A program made the translations under genes and the position numbers. Shown here in pieces: positions 11,635 to 22,392 of a stretch of 64,000 bases of DNA. The stretch comes from Leguminivora glycinivorella (Eukaryota; Arthropoda; Insecta; Lepidoptera; Tortricidae), in the NCBI RefSeq assembly GCF_023078275.1, contig NC_062971.1, forward strand, positions 7,812,001-7,876,000. Direction: 5' to 3'. Below the pieces are notes generated by a model, which was not told the origin of the DNA, made no database searches, and was given only the letters and a program-made list of their open reading frames with translations. How positions within the stretch are numbered: the stretch's first letter is position 1; every line of letters begins with the position of its first letter.

Positions 11635-13215
11635 ATGAGGAGGGGGAGGCAGAACGAACCTCAAACGTCAAACCGCGATAGTTATCGTAGCAAAAGTGGA
11701 TTTGTTTGGTCTAAAACAGATTTTTCAAGGGCGTCGCGAACACCTGCTCATAACATTCTTTCTTTGCCGAGACAAGATGATCAGATGCGATTTCCCGGTT
11801 ATGAAAAGCTTTGGGATTCTTTTTTCGACACCGAGATGATCGAAACATTGGTAATCTATACGAATAAGAAGCTTGAAGTCTATCGTCAGCAGTTTTCGAA
11901 CTACGCAAAACACGAATTGAAAGATACCAATGATTTAGAACTTCGATCTCTGCTGGGATTACTATACTACTCATCAGTATTTAAGTGTAATGACTCTGAT
12001 TCGAATTACTTATTCGCAACGGATGGAACAGGCCATGAAATATTTCGATGTGTTATGTCTAAATACAGATTCAACACTTTGCTTAATTGTTTGAGACTAG
12101 ACAACATTGAAGACCGACAGGAACGTTTGAAAACCGACCCACTTGCTGCTGTTTCATCATTTTTCAACAAATTCATAGCGAATTGTCAGTCTCATTACAC
12201 TCCTGGCTCATACACCTGCATTGATGAAATGCTACTGGCTTTCAAAGGACGCTGCAAGTTTATCGTCTACATGCCTAATAAACCTGCGAAATATGGAATC
12301 AAGATAATGGTACTAACTGATGCTCGCACATTCTACGTTTATAATGCGTACATTTATCATGGAAAAGGATCTGATGGTACAGGACTGCCAGAAGCAGAGA
12401 AAAAGCTAGCTGTATCCACACAGTCGGTTTTGAGATTAGCAAAGCCAATTGAAAACACAAATCGGAATATAACAGCCGACAATTGGTTTAGTTCTATTCC
12501 TCTAGCAGAAATTTTATTGAAAAAAGGCCTGACCTATTTGGGGACGCTAAAAAAAAATAAAAGGGAAATACCACCTGAATTCAAACCGAATAAAACGAGA
12601 CCTGTTGGGAGTTCCCTCTATGGATTCACAAAAGATTTAACTTTAGTATCTTATGTGCCAAAAAAGGATAAAGCGGTTGTCCTTTTGTCCACTTGTCATC
12701 ATAGTCCTAGTACTGATGAAAACACTGGAAAACCAGTGATGATTATTGATTACAATCAAACCAAAGGTGGAGTGGATGAAGTTGACAAGAAATGTGCCAT
12801 ATATTCCTGTGCTCGCAAAACACGACGGTGGCCACAGGCAATCTTCTATCGTCTCGTTGACATAGCTGGAATAAACACGTTTGTGTTATATGGACAATGT
12901 CAAGGTGCAAAATTAAGAAGAGGTGACTTCTTGTTGCATTTGGCTCGGGAATTGGTGCTCCCTGCCTTAAAACAAAGAGTGTATAATGATAAGTTGCCTA
13001 GAGAATTGAGGATGACCTTACGCCGTGTTTTAGGTCGTGATTTACCTCATCCGCCACCACCAACTGAGCCTGAATCATCATCAGCAAGGAAGTTGTGCCG
13101 TGTTTGTCCAAGCAAATTGAAGCGGCAAACAAGATTCTCCTGTTGTGCGTGTGGAAAACCGATCTGTCTGCAGTGTGCGTCGCAAATTTGTGAAGACTGC
13201 AAGAGCGAAGTTTGA
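11635..13215 (+). CDS. piggyBac-type (DDE_Tnp_1_7) transposase, intact ORF
   Basis: This is an uninterrupted 526-codon ORF. It would cut and paste DNA at TTAA sites in the nucleus. Residues 40-170 form the N-terminal domain (FPGYEKLWDSFFD). The catalytic core follows with CIDEMLLAFKGRCKF (Asp197), NITADNWFSSIPLAEILLKK (Asp282) and TKGGVDEVDKKC (Asp381, with Asp384 nearby), matching the three Asp residues of the family. KYGIKIMVLTDA and KTRRWPQAIFYRLVDIAGIN are further family blocks. Residues 488-522 form a Cys-rich C-terminal domain (CRVC, CCACGKPICLQC, CEDC), as in piggyBac transposases. The start ATG at 11635 gives a full-length protein in the usual size range. I could not find matching terminal repeats plus TTAA, so either mobility is lost or the gene is domesticated; the sequence alone cannot decide. 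Confidence 0.93.
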   Translation: MRRGRQNEPQTSNRDSYRSKSGFVWSKTDFSRASRTPAHNILSLPRQDDQMRFPGYEKLWDSFFDTEMIETLVIYTNKKLEVYRQQFSNYAKHELKDTNDLELRSLLGLLYYSSVFKCNDSDSNYLFATDGTGHEIFRCVMSKYRFNTLLNCLRLDNIEDRQERLKTDPLAAVSSFFNKFIANCQSHYTPGSYTCIDEMLLAFKGRCKFIVYMPNKPAKYGIKIMVLTDARTFYVYNAYIYHGKGSDGTGLPEAEKKLAVSTQSVLRLAKPIENTNRNITADNWFSSIPLAEILLKKGLTYLGTLKKNKREIPPEFKPNKTRPVGSSLYGFTKDLTLVSYVPKKDKAVVLLSTCHHSPSTDENTGKPVMIIDYNQTKGGVDEVDKKCAIYSCARKTRRWPQAIFYRLVDIAGINTFVLYGQCQGAKLRRGDFLLHLARELVLPALKQRVYNDKLPRELRMTLRRVLGRDLPHPPPPTEPESSSARKLCRVCPSKLKRQTRFSCCACGKPICLQCASQICEDCKSEV

Positions 13216-13574
13216 AGTTGATTTAAAAAAATCTACTCTAAGGATTTTGTTTTTATTAATGATAATGACATTAATGATGGACACGGAAGCTCTGAAGCGT
13301 ACCCAAGAGGTTCTTTCTTTCACTGAAATTAATTTAAGCTGGCCGAAACTGTCCATTTGAATAATTCATTGCTTTCTGGAAGGCAGACGCGGTTCTGGAA
13401 CCTTCCGAAGAGGGTCATTTCTTAATCATAAAGTAGTACCTAAGGCAGACCTTTATTATATATGTACATAACATTGACTCATGTAAATCAAAGTAACTAC
13501 CGGTTACCACATTTAGATAAATATATAAGTAAACTAGTATGTATTTACGTGTGTATAAGAGTGTTTCTGATTTT

Positions 13575-13890
13575 TATCTTCCCGAATAGCCGAGTTTTTA
13601 CAGACCAGCAGCATTCGCCAGTGGGTCAGAGATTGTGGGACAATTTTTTTTATCAGCCTGTTGTGTCCCTCTTTTGGGAAAAGGCCTGGGATCTCTTTCT
13701 TCCACGCGTCTCGGTTTAAGGCAATGTTTGGCCAATCTTTTCGAAAGACGTCAAGATCGTGCCGCCAACTCCTTCGCGGTCTGCCGTCACGCCGCACTAT
13801 GTTTGGTGTCCATTCGGTACTTTTCTTGGCCCACAGGTCGTTTGGCATGGAGCAGATGTGTCCAGCACAGTCCCATTTGTATCCCAGCAC
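13575..13890 (-). pseudogene. LINE C-terminal fragment, minus strand
   Basis: The minus-strand translation reads MLGYKWDCAGHICSMPNDLW, then WAKKSTEWTPNIVRRDGRPR and RPRRSWRHDLDVFRKDW, then DAWKKEIPGLF. This is the GHxxRM-RWxxxxTeW-GRPxxRWxDDl-DRxxWk pattern at the end of many insect LINE polyproteins. Only about 100 codons remain. It lies tail-to-tail with the piggyBac-type gene and is unrelated to it. Confidence 0.75.
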
Positions 13891-13924
13891 AGTCCTATTG
13901 AGTATTTGAAGTAATTACATGTAA

Positions 13925-14865
13925 CCCACCCGACTACCCGTGTGGTGACGGGTTAATAATTTCACCACCCCCTTTCTTCCCGTGGGTGTCGTAGAAGTTG
14001 ACTGTGGGATATGGGTTAAATTGTGGCGTAGGCGAGAGGCTGGCAACCTGTCACTGCAATGTCACAATTTGGATTTGTTTCAACCCCTTTTTGCCAAGAT
14101 TGGCACTGAAACTGAATAGTTCATATGCTCTGCCTACCCCTTTATGAGGGGTGCGCCAAAGTTCATATAAAATTGTTATATAGATTATTGGTAGTCCGAA
14201 AATGTTTCTCATACAATTTCACATTATAACGATCATTATTTATAACAATTTTATGTTAATAACTATCGTAACTTCGAATGACTTATGTTCATAATGTCAT
14301 TCATCATAAATACGTTTTATACTAATGTTTATGTTTATATACTTATTGATCATAACGATTGCGAGTAATATAATTTATCGTTATAAGTATTATTGTTAAC
14401 AGAACAGACATCACATGTGACAGTCCAGTTAGGTGCGGCGACGAGCGTAGCGAGGAGGAGCGTGTTAGGTTGACCGTGAGCGAACCAGAAACGAATTTTT
14501 AATGTAAATTGTATATGTCACTGTAAAAGCTTCAAGCGCGCTTCTATAAATGGCACAAGTTTTTCATAGAACTTTCCCAAAACTTTTTAAATAATTTTAT
14601 GATGAATGATTTTCTTAAACACAAAATTATGAATGTTATTAAATATTTGTATAGAATTTATGATTAAAAATTTTCGACTTTAAATGATTATTATGAACAG
14701 TGATAATAATGAAATATGATAAGTAAAATTATGAGAAATGATCATTCGGAGCACAAATCGGTATAAACAATAATTTTATAACAAATAATTGTATATGAGC
14801 CAATATGGACCCCTTTATGAGATATAGGCGTGATTTTACGTATGTACTAATATTTATTTATTTAT
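13925..14865 (+). mobile_element. LINE-like 3' tail, interrupted by a 9-bp-TSD element
   Basis: The stretch from CCCCCTTTCTTCCCGTGGGT to GGCGAGAGGCTGGCAACCTG and on to CTGCCTACCCCTTTATGAG is a repeat I recognise as common in lepidopteran genomes. It resumes at 14822 with ATATAGGCGTGATTTTACGT and a TATTTATTTATTT end. The split is caused by the insertion at 14149-14812. A diverged antisense copy lies near 54060-54125. Confidence 0.65.
14149..14812. mobile_element. AT-rich non-autonomous DNA element, 9-bp target duplication
   Basis: CTTTATGAG occurs at 14140-14148 and again at 14813-14821, flanking a 664-bp insert that begins GGGTGCGCC and ends TATGGACCC (inverse GGGTCCATA). Removing the insert restores a continuous repeat. 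The arms are AT-rich with ATAACGATCATTATTTATAA-like units, and the middle is GC-richer (GGTGCGGCGACGAGCGTAGC). A 9-bp duplication and GGG ends fit Mutator-like elements (inference). The 32836-33539 element shares these properties. Confidence 0.7.
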
Positions 14866-14928
14866 TCACACGTTCGCCCGTTCTGGATGTGCAATATCGA
14901 TCGCGCGACAAGATGTCGTTTTAGATCA

Positions 14929-15856
14929 AGAGCCCAGGCCCGCCAGACCTTCCTCAAATTCTCAAGGATGAAACTTTGGGACAATGTAGAGTTCACATCG
15001 GCGTTTAATGTGTGCATATTTACTAGTTCGGCCCATCGGCCAATTTTTTGCTATCAAGTGATGAAGGTGAAAAAAAAAAGTGCTTACTTTCCTTAAATTC
15101 TCAATGCTGATTTTTATATATGTGTTAGAGCACGTTGTTAGAAATTGGTTATCATCAATGCCAGACCGTTTCCGCCGGCCATAACTTTTACCAGACGCGA
15201 CAAAGTTGGCAAAAAACGACTCTAACTTACCTCATTTTCTCAAGCCTGATTTTGATAATTATATGATACGCAGGGACCTATAACTAGACCGTTTATAAGC
15301 AGCCAGACCAATCGGATGGACCCAACCATCCGCCAGACCGACTTAAAGTTTCGATATGAGCATTAGTAGAATTGAAATATTCCGGTTCTATAAAAGCTAA
15401 AAATTTGAATTTTCTACATTAAGCTACGTGTATATTGTATACTTGACGTAATAAGCGACTTTCAAAAATTTTACTTCTAAGGAAATAAAAAAATGAAAGT
15501 TTATATGTGGTGCAAGATTAATTTTAAGCTATGAATTTTATTTACACTTCGTAAGTACATGTGTATTTTATTATAAATATAACTTGCCGTACAGTACATG
15601 TGTATTTTATTATAAATATAACCGGCGGAAACGGTCTGGCATTGATGATAACCAATTTTTAACAACGTGCTCTAACACATATATAAAAATCAGACTTGAG
15701 AATTTAAGGAAAGTACCTTCATCACTTGATAGCAAAAAATTGGCCGATGGGCCGAACTAGAAAATATGCACACATTAACCGCCGATATGAACTCTACATT
15801 GTCCCAAAGTTTCATCCTTGAGAATTTGAGGAAGGTCTGGCGGGCCTGGGCTCTGG
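14929..15856. mobile_element. Large inverted-repeat (foldback-type) element, 0.93 kb
   Basis: Left arm 14929-15180 (AGAGCCCAGGCCCGCCAGAC ... GCCAGACCGTTTCCGCCGG) is the inverse of right arm 15622-15856, at about 95 percent identity by eye. The left arm has an extra A-rich stretch of about 17 nt near 15067-15090. The 441-bp spacer repeats the motif CCAGACC several times (GCAGCCAGACCAATCGG, CCGCCAGACCGACTT). No target duplication or transposase was identified. Confidence 0.85.
15555..15621. repeat. Two-copy tandem repeat in the spacer of the large inverted repeat
   Basis: GTACATGTGTATTTTATTAT followed by AAATATAAC occurs at 15555 and again at 15593, separated by TTGCCGTACA. The second copy abuts the right inverted-repeat arm. 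Confidence 0.8.
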
Positions 15857-15945
15857 GTCTATTTGTAAAGTGTGAATATCTAACCTGAAGTAGCCAACCC
15901 AAGAACCACAGTTTCTTTAGGAATAAGGTTAATTCGGGTAAGTGA

Positions 15946-16200
15946 CGACCGGTTTGGCGTAGTCGGTAGTGACCCTGCCTGCTACACCGCGGTCCCGGGT
16001 TCGAATCCCGGTAAGGGCATTTATTTGTGTGATGAGCACAGATATTTGTTCCTGAGTCATGGATGTTTTCTATGAATATAAGTATTTATATATTATATTT
16101 ATCATTGTCTGAGTACCCACAACACAAGCCTTCTTGAGCTTACCTTGGGCCTCAGTCAATCTGTGTAAGAATGTCCTATAATATTTATTTATTTAAGTGT
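15946..16200 (+). mobile_element. tRNA-derived SINE (family I)
   Basis: The head CGACCGGTTTGGCGTAGTCG is A-box-like and GGGTTCGAATCCCGG is a perfect B box of an RNA polymerase III promoter. The body reads GTGTGATGAGCACAGATATT, ACCCACAACACAAGCC and GGGCCTCAGTCAATCTGTGT, with a (TATT)n end near 16190. Possible flanking TAAGTGAC and TAAGTGTGAC could be a degraded target duplication. A close copy lies at 17488. Confidence 0.9.
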
Positions 16201-16211
16201 GACATAAGGAA

Positions 16212-16374
16212 AAGTGTGTCTGGCCTTCACATTTCACCTTTTTACTCATTGTCACAGGTGTTGTTGGGAGTTCATACTTTTGCAACTTGCTACTCATTAG
16301 TGGTAAACATATGAACTCTCAATGAACACTGATCATTGGTTTTAACAGTCCAAATGTGAAGGCCAGACACACTT
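16212..16374. mobile_element. MITE with 23-bp perfect terminal inverted repeats
   Basis: AAGTGTGTCTGGCCTTCACA at 16212 mirrors TGTGAAGGCCAGACACACTT ending at 16374. The 163-bp element has no ORF. It abuts the 3' end of the SINE at 15946-16200. Confidence 0.88.
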
Positions 16375-16467
16375 CAAAAACGGCGATATTATTATACATT
16401 TATCACTTGGTAACTAATACATTATTTTCCTTATCTGTAGTATGTACCTATGTTTTACAAATAAAGC

Positions 16468-16493
16468 ATTCTGATTCTGATTCTGATTCTGAT
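16468..16493. repeat. (ATTCTG)n microsatellite
   Basis: Four perfect tandem units of ATTCTG followed by a partial ATG, preceded by AATAAAGC. Confidence 0.9.
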
Positions 16494-16562
16494 GTTATAT
16501 TTCTAACCGTGCAAGTGAAGTTGAAAGAAAATTATATCATTTAACTTCACATAGGTAATGGC

Positions 16563-16722
16563 GTAGGTCGGGCGGCGCTCAAGCAGACCGAAAAGAAGAT
16601 AGTGCAACGACTTGGAAAAATTTTATTCGAACTGGTGGGAAAATGCGAGTGATAGGGTTGAGTGGAGAAAGAGAGAGGAGGCTTTTGCCCAGCAGTGGGA
16701 CAATAATGCAGGCAAAAAAAAA
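16563..16722 (+). pseudogene. LINE 3'-end fragment
   Basis: The translation ends in VEWRKREEAFAQQWDNNAG, preceded by GGTCGGGCGGCGCTCAAGCA. This matches the (T/E)W+..EEAF.QQW ending common at the 3' end of insect LINE coding regions, followed by an A-run. It is a short remnant with no intact domain. Confidence 0.6.
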
Positions 16723-16999
16723 CATTACATAATGATCACGCTAAGTTTCGTAAATTCGTATCGGCTGGTCCAATTTTTACGAGGCTCGGTTCAATCATAG
16801 CTTCTCTATCAATTGTATTTGAGCGGATTCAATTACTTGGATACTCGCAACAGCCGTGATACATTCAGCCATTTCGTAGTGACAGTGATCAAATAACGAG
16901 CAGGTTTCTGTACTTTTAAATGCTTTAGCTGCTGGAGCTAATCTCCAGGTTATGGATTGGATAGGTCAGTGTCAAAATTGACGTTTTTTTTAGACTTAG

Positions 17000-17108
17000 G
17001 CCCTCTTGCACCAACCACTTAACTCAGGGTTAGTGGGCTGTCATCTGTCAAATTCCATATGAAATGGTGGGTTAACCCGGAGGTTAACCCTCCACCGGTT
17101 TTTTTAAA
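17000..17108. repeat. Probable short dispersed repeat
   Basis: GGCCCTCTTGCACCAACCAC ... GGTGGGTTAACCCGGAGGTT is a motif I associate with many lepidopteran intergenic regions. No second copy is visible in this window, so the call rests on recall. Confidence 0.35.
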
Positions 17109-17487
17109 CATAAAATAGACACAATTTTAAATTTAGATAAAACTTTAGTTTTTAAAAACGTGTTCTGTATAAAAGTTTTATTAATTTTAATTTCATTAAA
17201 ACTTTGACTACACTCAAAACGTTAAACGCGCTAATAGGTTTGTGTAAAATAATGAGGTGCTTCGAGTTCGTTATGGCAGAAAAAAGGGCCACCACGAATT
17301 TTCATATTTATAAACTTCAGAATATTCGTAGTTCTAATAATATTCCAGCAACAAGTTTATTTAAAAACAGGATCATTCGTTTAAAATCATTTTATTTAAT
17401 CTGTAAGTATTTAATTTCGAACCAAATATTTTGATATAAGTACGAGTAATCATTGTTTTGTTTATGACATCTTCAAACTAAATTCGA

Positions 17488-17757
17488 CGACCGGTCTGGC
17501 GCAGTCGGTGTGACCCTGCCTGCTACGCCGCGGTCCCGGGTTCGAATCCCGGTAAGGGCATTTATTTGTGTGATGAGCACAGATATTTGTTCCTGAGTCA
17601 TGGATGTTTTCTATGTATATAAGTATTTATATATTATATATATCGTTGTCTGAGTACCCACAACACAAGCCTTCTTCTTGAGCTTACCGTGGGCCTCAGT
17701 CAATCTGTGTGAGAATGTCCTATATTTATTTATTATTATTTATTTATTTATTTAAAT
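17488..17757 (+). mobile_element. tRNA-derived SINE (family I)
   Basis: This is a close copy of the element at 15946. It starts CGACCGGTCTGGCGCAGTCG, has the same B box GGGTTCGAATCCCGG and the same body blocks (GATGAGCACAGATATTTGTT, GAGTACCCACAACACAAGCC), and ends in a TATTTATTT repeat. A three-base CTT expansion (CCTTCTTCTTGAGC) distinguishes it. Confidence 0.9.
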
Positions 17758-19161
17758 TACTTAATTATATGTTATAAATACATATACGTGTCGGTAATCC
17801 TACGCGGAAGATCTTTAAAGAACTTCCCTTTTTGAGATTTTTCTGAGTTTTTGAGAATTTTTCTAGAGTAGGGCTAAGAAAAACTTTTGCAAAAACAAAC
17901 ACTTTCTTGGTAATTTTAAATAAGTACTATCACAGGTGCATTTAAAATGTAGGCGTCAAAACAGCGAAATTCGAAACAAACATCCACCTGCGTCTGATAT
18001 CTATTAATTTTCTTCGTATTTGCGGGACGGGCATGTTTTTCCTGTTCACGTACCTAATTGAGAATATGTGGAGCTTCCTTAATAATGGCTTCGTGCTCAA
18101 CTGCCCACAATATCGCCTACTATTGCTTATATTAAAAATACGGACGTACTGAGGTTATATTATGAAGGAATATCTATTGCAGACATACATTATCTCGAAC
18201 ACATTCATCTCGCTCAAAATTCCTATCGAGATTCAGGTGCTCACCTCTTACCCGTTAGGTGCTTTAACATAAACTTTATCTTAATAGGTCTACTGCATAA
18301 AGAGACGAAGCCGTGATACATTACGCCTGCGCTGTGGTTAGGTCTTGAATTCAAAATACTCTGTTCCAAATCTCAAGTTCAGGTTACACTAGAAATGAGG
18401 TCACAGTAAATCTTTTAGGCATTAGATAGTTAAGCCGGCGGCGGTATCAACTGGGAGCATTCCTTCGCGAGCCGAGTTCAATCAAGGATGAAATTCCTTC
18501 GTCTGCACGTTCGGAATTGTATCGTCTTACCTTACGTGTGGGAGAACACGACTTTTTCCCTTGTATTTTTGGTAAAAGTGTATAGTTTATTATTACCTGT
18601 CGATAAATTTAATGTTATATAGACAACAATGGCTATTCATATTTTGATCATTAATAAGGTAAAACTATTATTGGCGTTGACGACTAAGCTATTTAATTAG
18701 TACGCATAGTAAGTACTACCACTATTATATATTCTGTGGTACTACGCCGCGCCGTAGTTCGGTAGCCTGCTTATCTGCTTATAACAAAAATCCTCAGTCG
18801 GCTTGTGGCTTGTGGCATTTTCGTCGTTAGCCAAATGATTAGCGTTGTTTTGCTACACATTGATATAGCCCGCTTTCATCTGTAGAATAATTATAATTAA
18901 ATTGCAATCTCACTCTCCTCTCACAATCTCTCTGCCTAGCTTAGAGGTGGACTGGTAGAATGTCGCGGGTGGCCACGCGGACATCAACTTCATACAAATT
19001 GGTCATGCGCGCGGTCGGTCCGCGTGACACTAAAACCCGCCTCAGTGTATCCAAAAGTGACTATAATTCATGTTATTTTATAATTGTATGTGATTTATCA
19101 TATAAGTAACTAAAAAAAAAAAACATTATGTTACTGTCTTGGGTTACCGCGATAGTTACTC
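17758..19161. other. No gene recognised
   Basis: I find no ORF with a recognisable domain, no RNA gene and no clear terminal repeats here. Confidence 0.5.
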
Positions 19162-19364
19162 ATGAAATAAAACTATGGAAACGGATTAAATCGCGTATAG
19201 TCGCGTATGGTTCGTTAATATTTCTTGTATGTGGGTAGCTTTTACACATTGTAATTTTTCCTCAGTCACCCGTTGACCACGAACGCTGTAAAGTGTTCGA
19301 AACGTCGGGATGAATTTTAAATTCATTATACGCGATTTAATCCGTTTCCATAGTTTTATTTCAT
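19162..19364. mobile_element. DNA element with 38-bp terminal inverted repeats
   Basis: ATGAAATAAAACTATGGAAA at 19162 (continuing CGGATTAAATCGCGTATA) is mirrored at 19327-19364. The interior contains ACCACGAACGCTGTAAAGTG and TTCGAAACGTCGGGATGAAT. It is 203 bp long and lacks coding capacity. Confidence 0.85.
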
Positions 19365-20035
19365 CATGTTACAGAATTTGGACATGCATCATTAAACTCA
19401 TAACATATAACATTTTTATCTTATTTTGTCCTCCAAAATGCGTGTTTAAATCTCTCGAGTTCCTCATGTTACCTAGTATAGGAATACTTTTTCGGGAAAT
19501 ATCCTGAACAGTGTCGGAAAATATTTTTACACGACTTCCTATATTTCAGATATTGGACTTCCAGAATAACAAATTCGCTTTTCTCTTAGGAATACTACCC
19601 CGTCAACTATATCAATAAAATTTAGTGTTACAAAGGAGCAATTTGAATTCTCCCCGCTGCAGATTTAGCTGGAGTATCCAGTGGAGTATCCTAGGTGCTG
19701 GCTGCGACAGGAAAAATGTAAATCTAAGTATGCAAAAGCACCACGACTGCTGCACGTAATGTCCGGATAACCCACACACAGAGAACTAGGGTATCCTTAT
19801 TTTATTTTCTTTATTGGGGAAAACAACAGACATAGGAAGGTCATACAGATAATAGAAGATATTGAAATACACAATAATAGGTACAACCTACATCCTGAGA
19901 CAATTCCCACTAAGATTTATAGACAATAGTATCTGAGTGGCATTGTCATAGGGCAATGGTATACAATGATAGATCTTAAGAGGCACTAAACTAAGATACA
20001 CTAACAATATGCTAAAGATACACTAAATTATGTTC

Positions 20036-20287
20036 ATACTAGCGTTTGCCCGCTGCTTCGCTCGCATTAAATTCTAAAATTTCGGAATGGTCCATACAAA
20101 TTTCCACCTCTAATTTTAGGAAAGTGGGGGTCTGTCACTTCCTAGTGACAAAAAATAGTCTATGCCACTCTTCATCCCTTCAACTTCCACTTTTAAAAAA
20201 TCACGTCAATTCGTCGCTCCGTTTTGTCGTGAAAGACAGATAAACAAACAGACACACACACTTTCCCATTTATAATATTAGTATGGA
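20036..20287 (+). mobile_element. Short Helitron-like (Lep1-like) interspersed element
   Basis: It begins CTAGCGTTTGCCCGCTGCTT and ends CCATTTATAATATTAGTATG. Copies with the same ends lie at 25806 and 31375. I recall these ends as those of a short Helitron-like family widespread in Lepidoptera (Lep1). No terminal inverted repeat or target duplication is visible, as expected for Helitrons. Family naming is from memory. Confidence 0.7.
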
Positions 20288-22392
20288 TATTATATTGTAT
20301 ATATAGGTAAATTCTTATCTTTAGGTACCTACGTTCAACCTTTATGTGGGGTTTATGCATTTTGTATAAAGGAAGCTTAGTCTAAGTTTAAGTTTAAATT
20401 AAATTAAAGAAGCAAGTACCAGCTTGTGGGTGGAATAGCAGCTTAACCAACTTAGGTAAATATTGTAAAACGTGTACGATCATAGTTTGTAAGATACAGC
20501 CAGCAAACGCAATTGTTTACCGGTTCTGCATATCAATAAATATGTACTTATGTAAGCATATAATTATTGAAAATGTGTTTAGGTAAGTACGTCACCTTAC
20601 AAAGCTTATTACAATACGACGTATAATTTTAGTTAAATAGAAACGCGTACCGAAAAATTAACACAGGTTAATTTATTAAATCCATGTTTTAAATTTCTGT
20701 AGAATGCAATTCGAGTAGTTATATCAAAATTTAAACAACTGTTTTACAACAATAAATCGTTACCTAACTCAATAAACAGATGTAAATTACACTCTGGGTA
20801 CACTTACAACAATTTTATCCCCATGTCTTTCGTTTTTGGTGAGCTTGCTGGCCAGAACTAAGAGTTTAAATAATTCAGAAGCTATGAAGAGGTGAGAAGC
20901 ATCTATTCCCATAGGAAGCATTTCCTACCTACTCTTATGCAAAATACAGCAGCCTCACCGCGCTACGGGACAGATAGGCCAATTCAAACGTACACTGACT
21001 TCGACAACGATATCCGAAATATATCATTTAGTTCTTGTCTCGCTTGCGCTAATACAGCTACAAGCGAGCACGAGCGAAATGCACAACATTTGAATGATAT
21101 TCTTTAGACGCCGTAATAGTGAGTGTAAGCTAGAATTGACCTAAACCGCAAGCATATTTGCATTTTCTGGCTTATAGAAATTCTAGGACGCGTTTTGCCA
21201 AGCGGTGATAACGATTTTATTTACTATAAGTAGGAGTTTAAGACAATTGCGGCATTTGAACTGGTATTTGTTTTTGTGTTCATCTAAGTGAAAGAGTCTT
21301 AGCAGTTTGTTTATATGTGCCAGAATCGCACTCATGTTGAAATTGTATGTACAATAGGTAGGTATTAGGCATGTATGTAACATTCTATTTTTGAAATACG
21401 GGGATCATTGTACTTAATACAAATGTTTATAGTTAACTCCATCATTGGGAGTTACCATTCGGAGTTAATAGTAAAAACCAATGAAATAGGTTTTTTTAAC
21501 TATTAAAATCTTAATAAAGTATTATAAAATTTAATATCATAGCCAGCTAAATCTTGCTAACAGAATCTCACGAAAGGTCAATTAAATCGCCGTATTGCGC
21601 CCTGTAACTCTATGAACATGATCAAAAGGGGTTAGCACTCCGAAGAGTTGTCAAAGCCGGTCGGTATACCACAAATACCTACAACTCCAACTAGTAATTA
21701 CTATGAACACCTTCCTTTGTCCCGTTTCTGAACCTCGCATAGTTGACACAAACGATTTAATTAAACTGAAAATCGATTTTTCGACAGTTTCTAATCGAAA
21801 CCTGGTTTTGAGCGTGCTTGTATCTCTCGTCCTTTGTCGAACAAAAGAGAATAAAGTATCAATTGTTTACTCCATCTGGAGCTTACTCCGAGCTTCTATT
21901 GATGTTGATGTTACATTGCACAAAACAACGTCTTTTGTGTGGAAAATAACAATTCGGGGATACTATTTATCGTTTATTTATGTTTTTCTATACTTGTTGA
22001 TACTTTAATATTTGAGTGGGCTTTGTTCTAACCTTTACAATTGTACCTAATAAGTAAATGATTACATATTTATTTATTGATCGTGTTTATAGTTTAATCG
22101 TACGTCTTCAATTTAGGTACATAATTATTAATTTATTGAGCACGTTACGATATTTATGGTCCTGCGTCATTTTCATCGTTAATATAATATAAATTAATGA
22201 AATATCTAAACTTCTCTGATAGCAACATTTTATTTATTCAAATGTCAAGTCGTGGTAATGTTAGAGTAGGTGTTTATTGTATGTCTAGACGATGTCATTA
22301 CGGCGAGGCAAACTTATTTATCCTGACACATTTTTGCTTTCGTCTTCTAAACAAAAGAAGCTTAAATAACTTCGAGATTTTGTTTTAGTTAC
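20288..22392. other. No gene recognised
   Basis: AT-rich sequence with chance ORFs only; the longest (21703-22008, 101 codons) has no recognisable domain and hydrophobic AT-driven composition. Confidence 0.5.

Noticed and set aside
13534..13901. Overlapping + strand ORFs at 13462-13909
   Set aside because: They are shadows of the minus-strand LINE C-terminal frame, which has recognisable motifs.
15946..16020. Functional tRNA genes at 15946, 17488, 35990, 50630 and 55745
   Set aside because: A and B boxes are present but acceptor and anticodon stems do not pair well. SINE bodies follow the copies at 15946, 17488 and 35990, so these are tRNA-derived repeats.
21703..22008. 101-codon ORF as a host gene
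   Set aside because: No domain, no supporting splice or regulatory context, and AT-driven composition.
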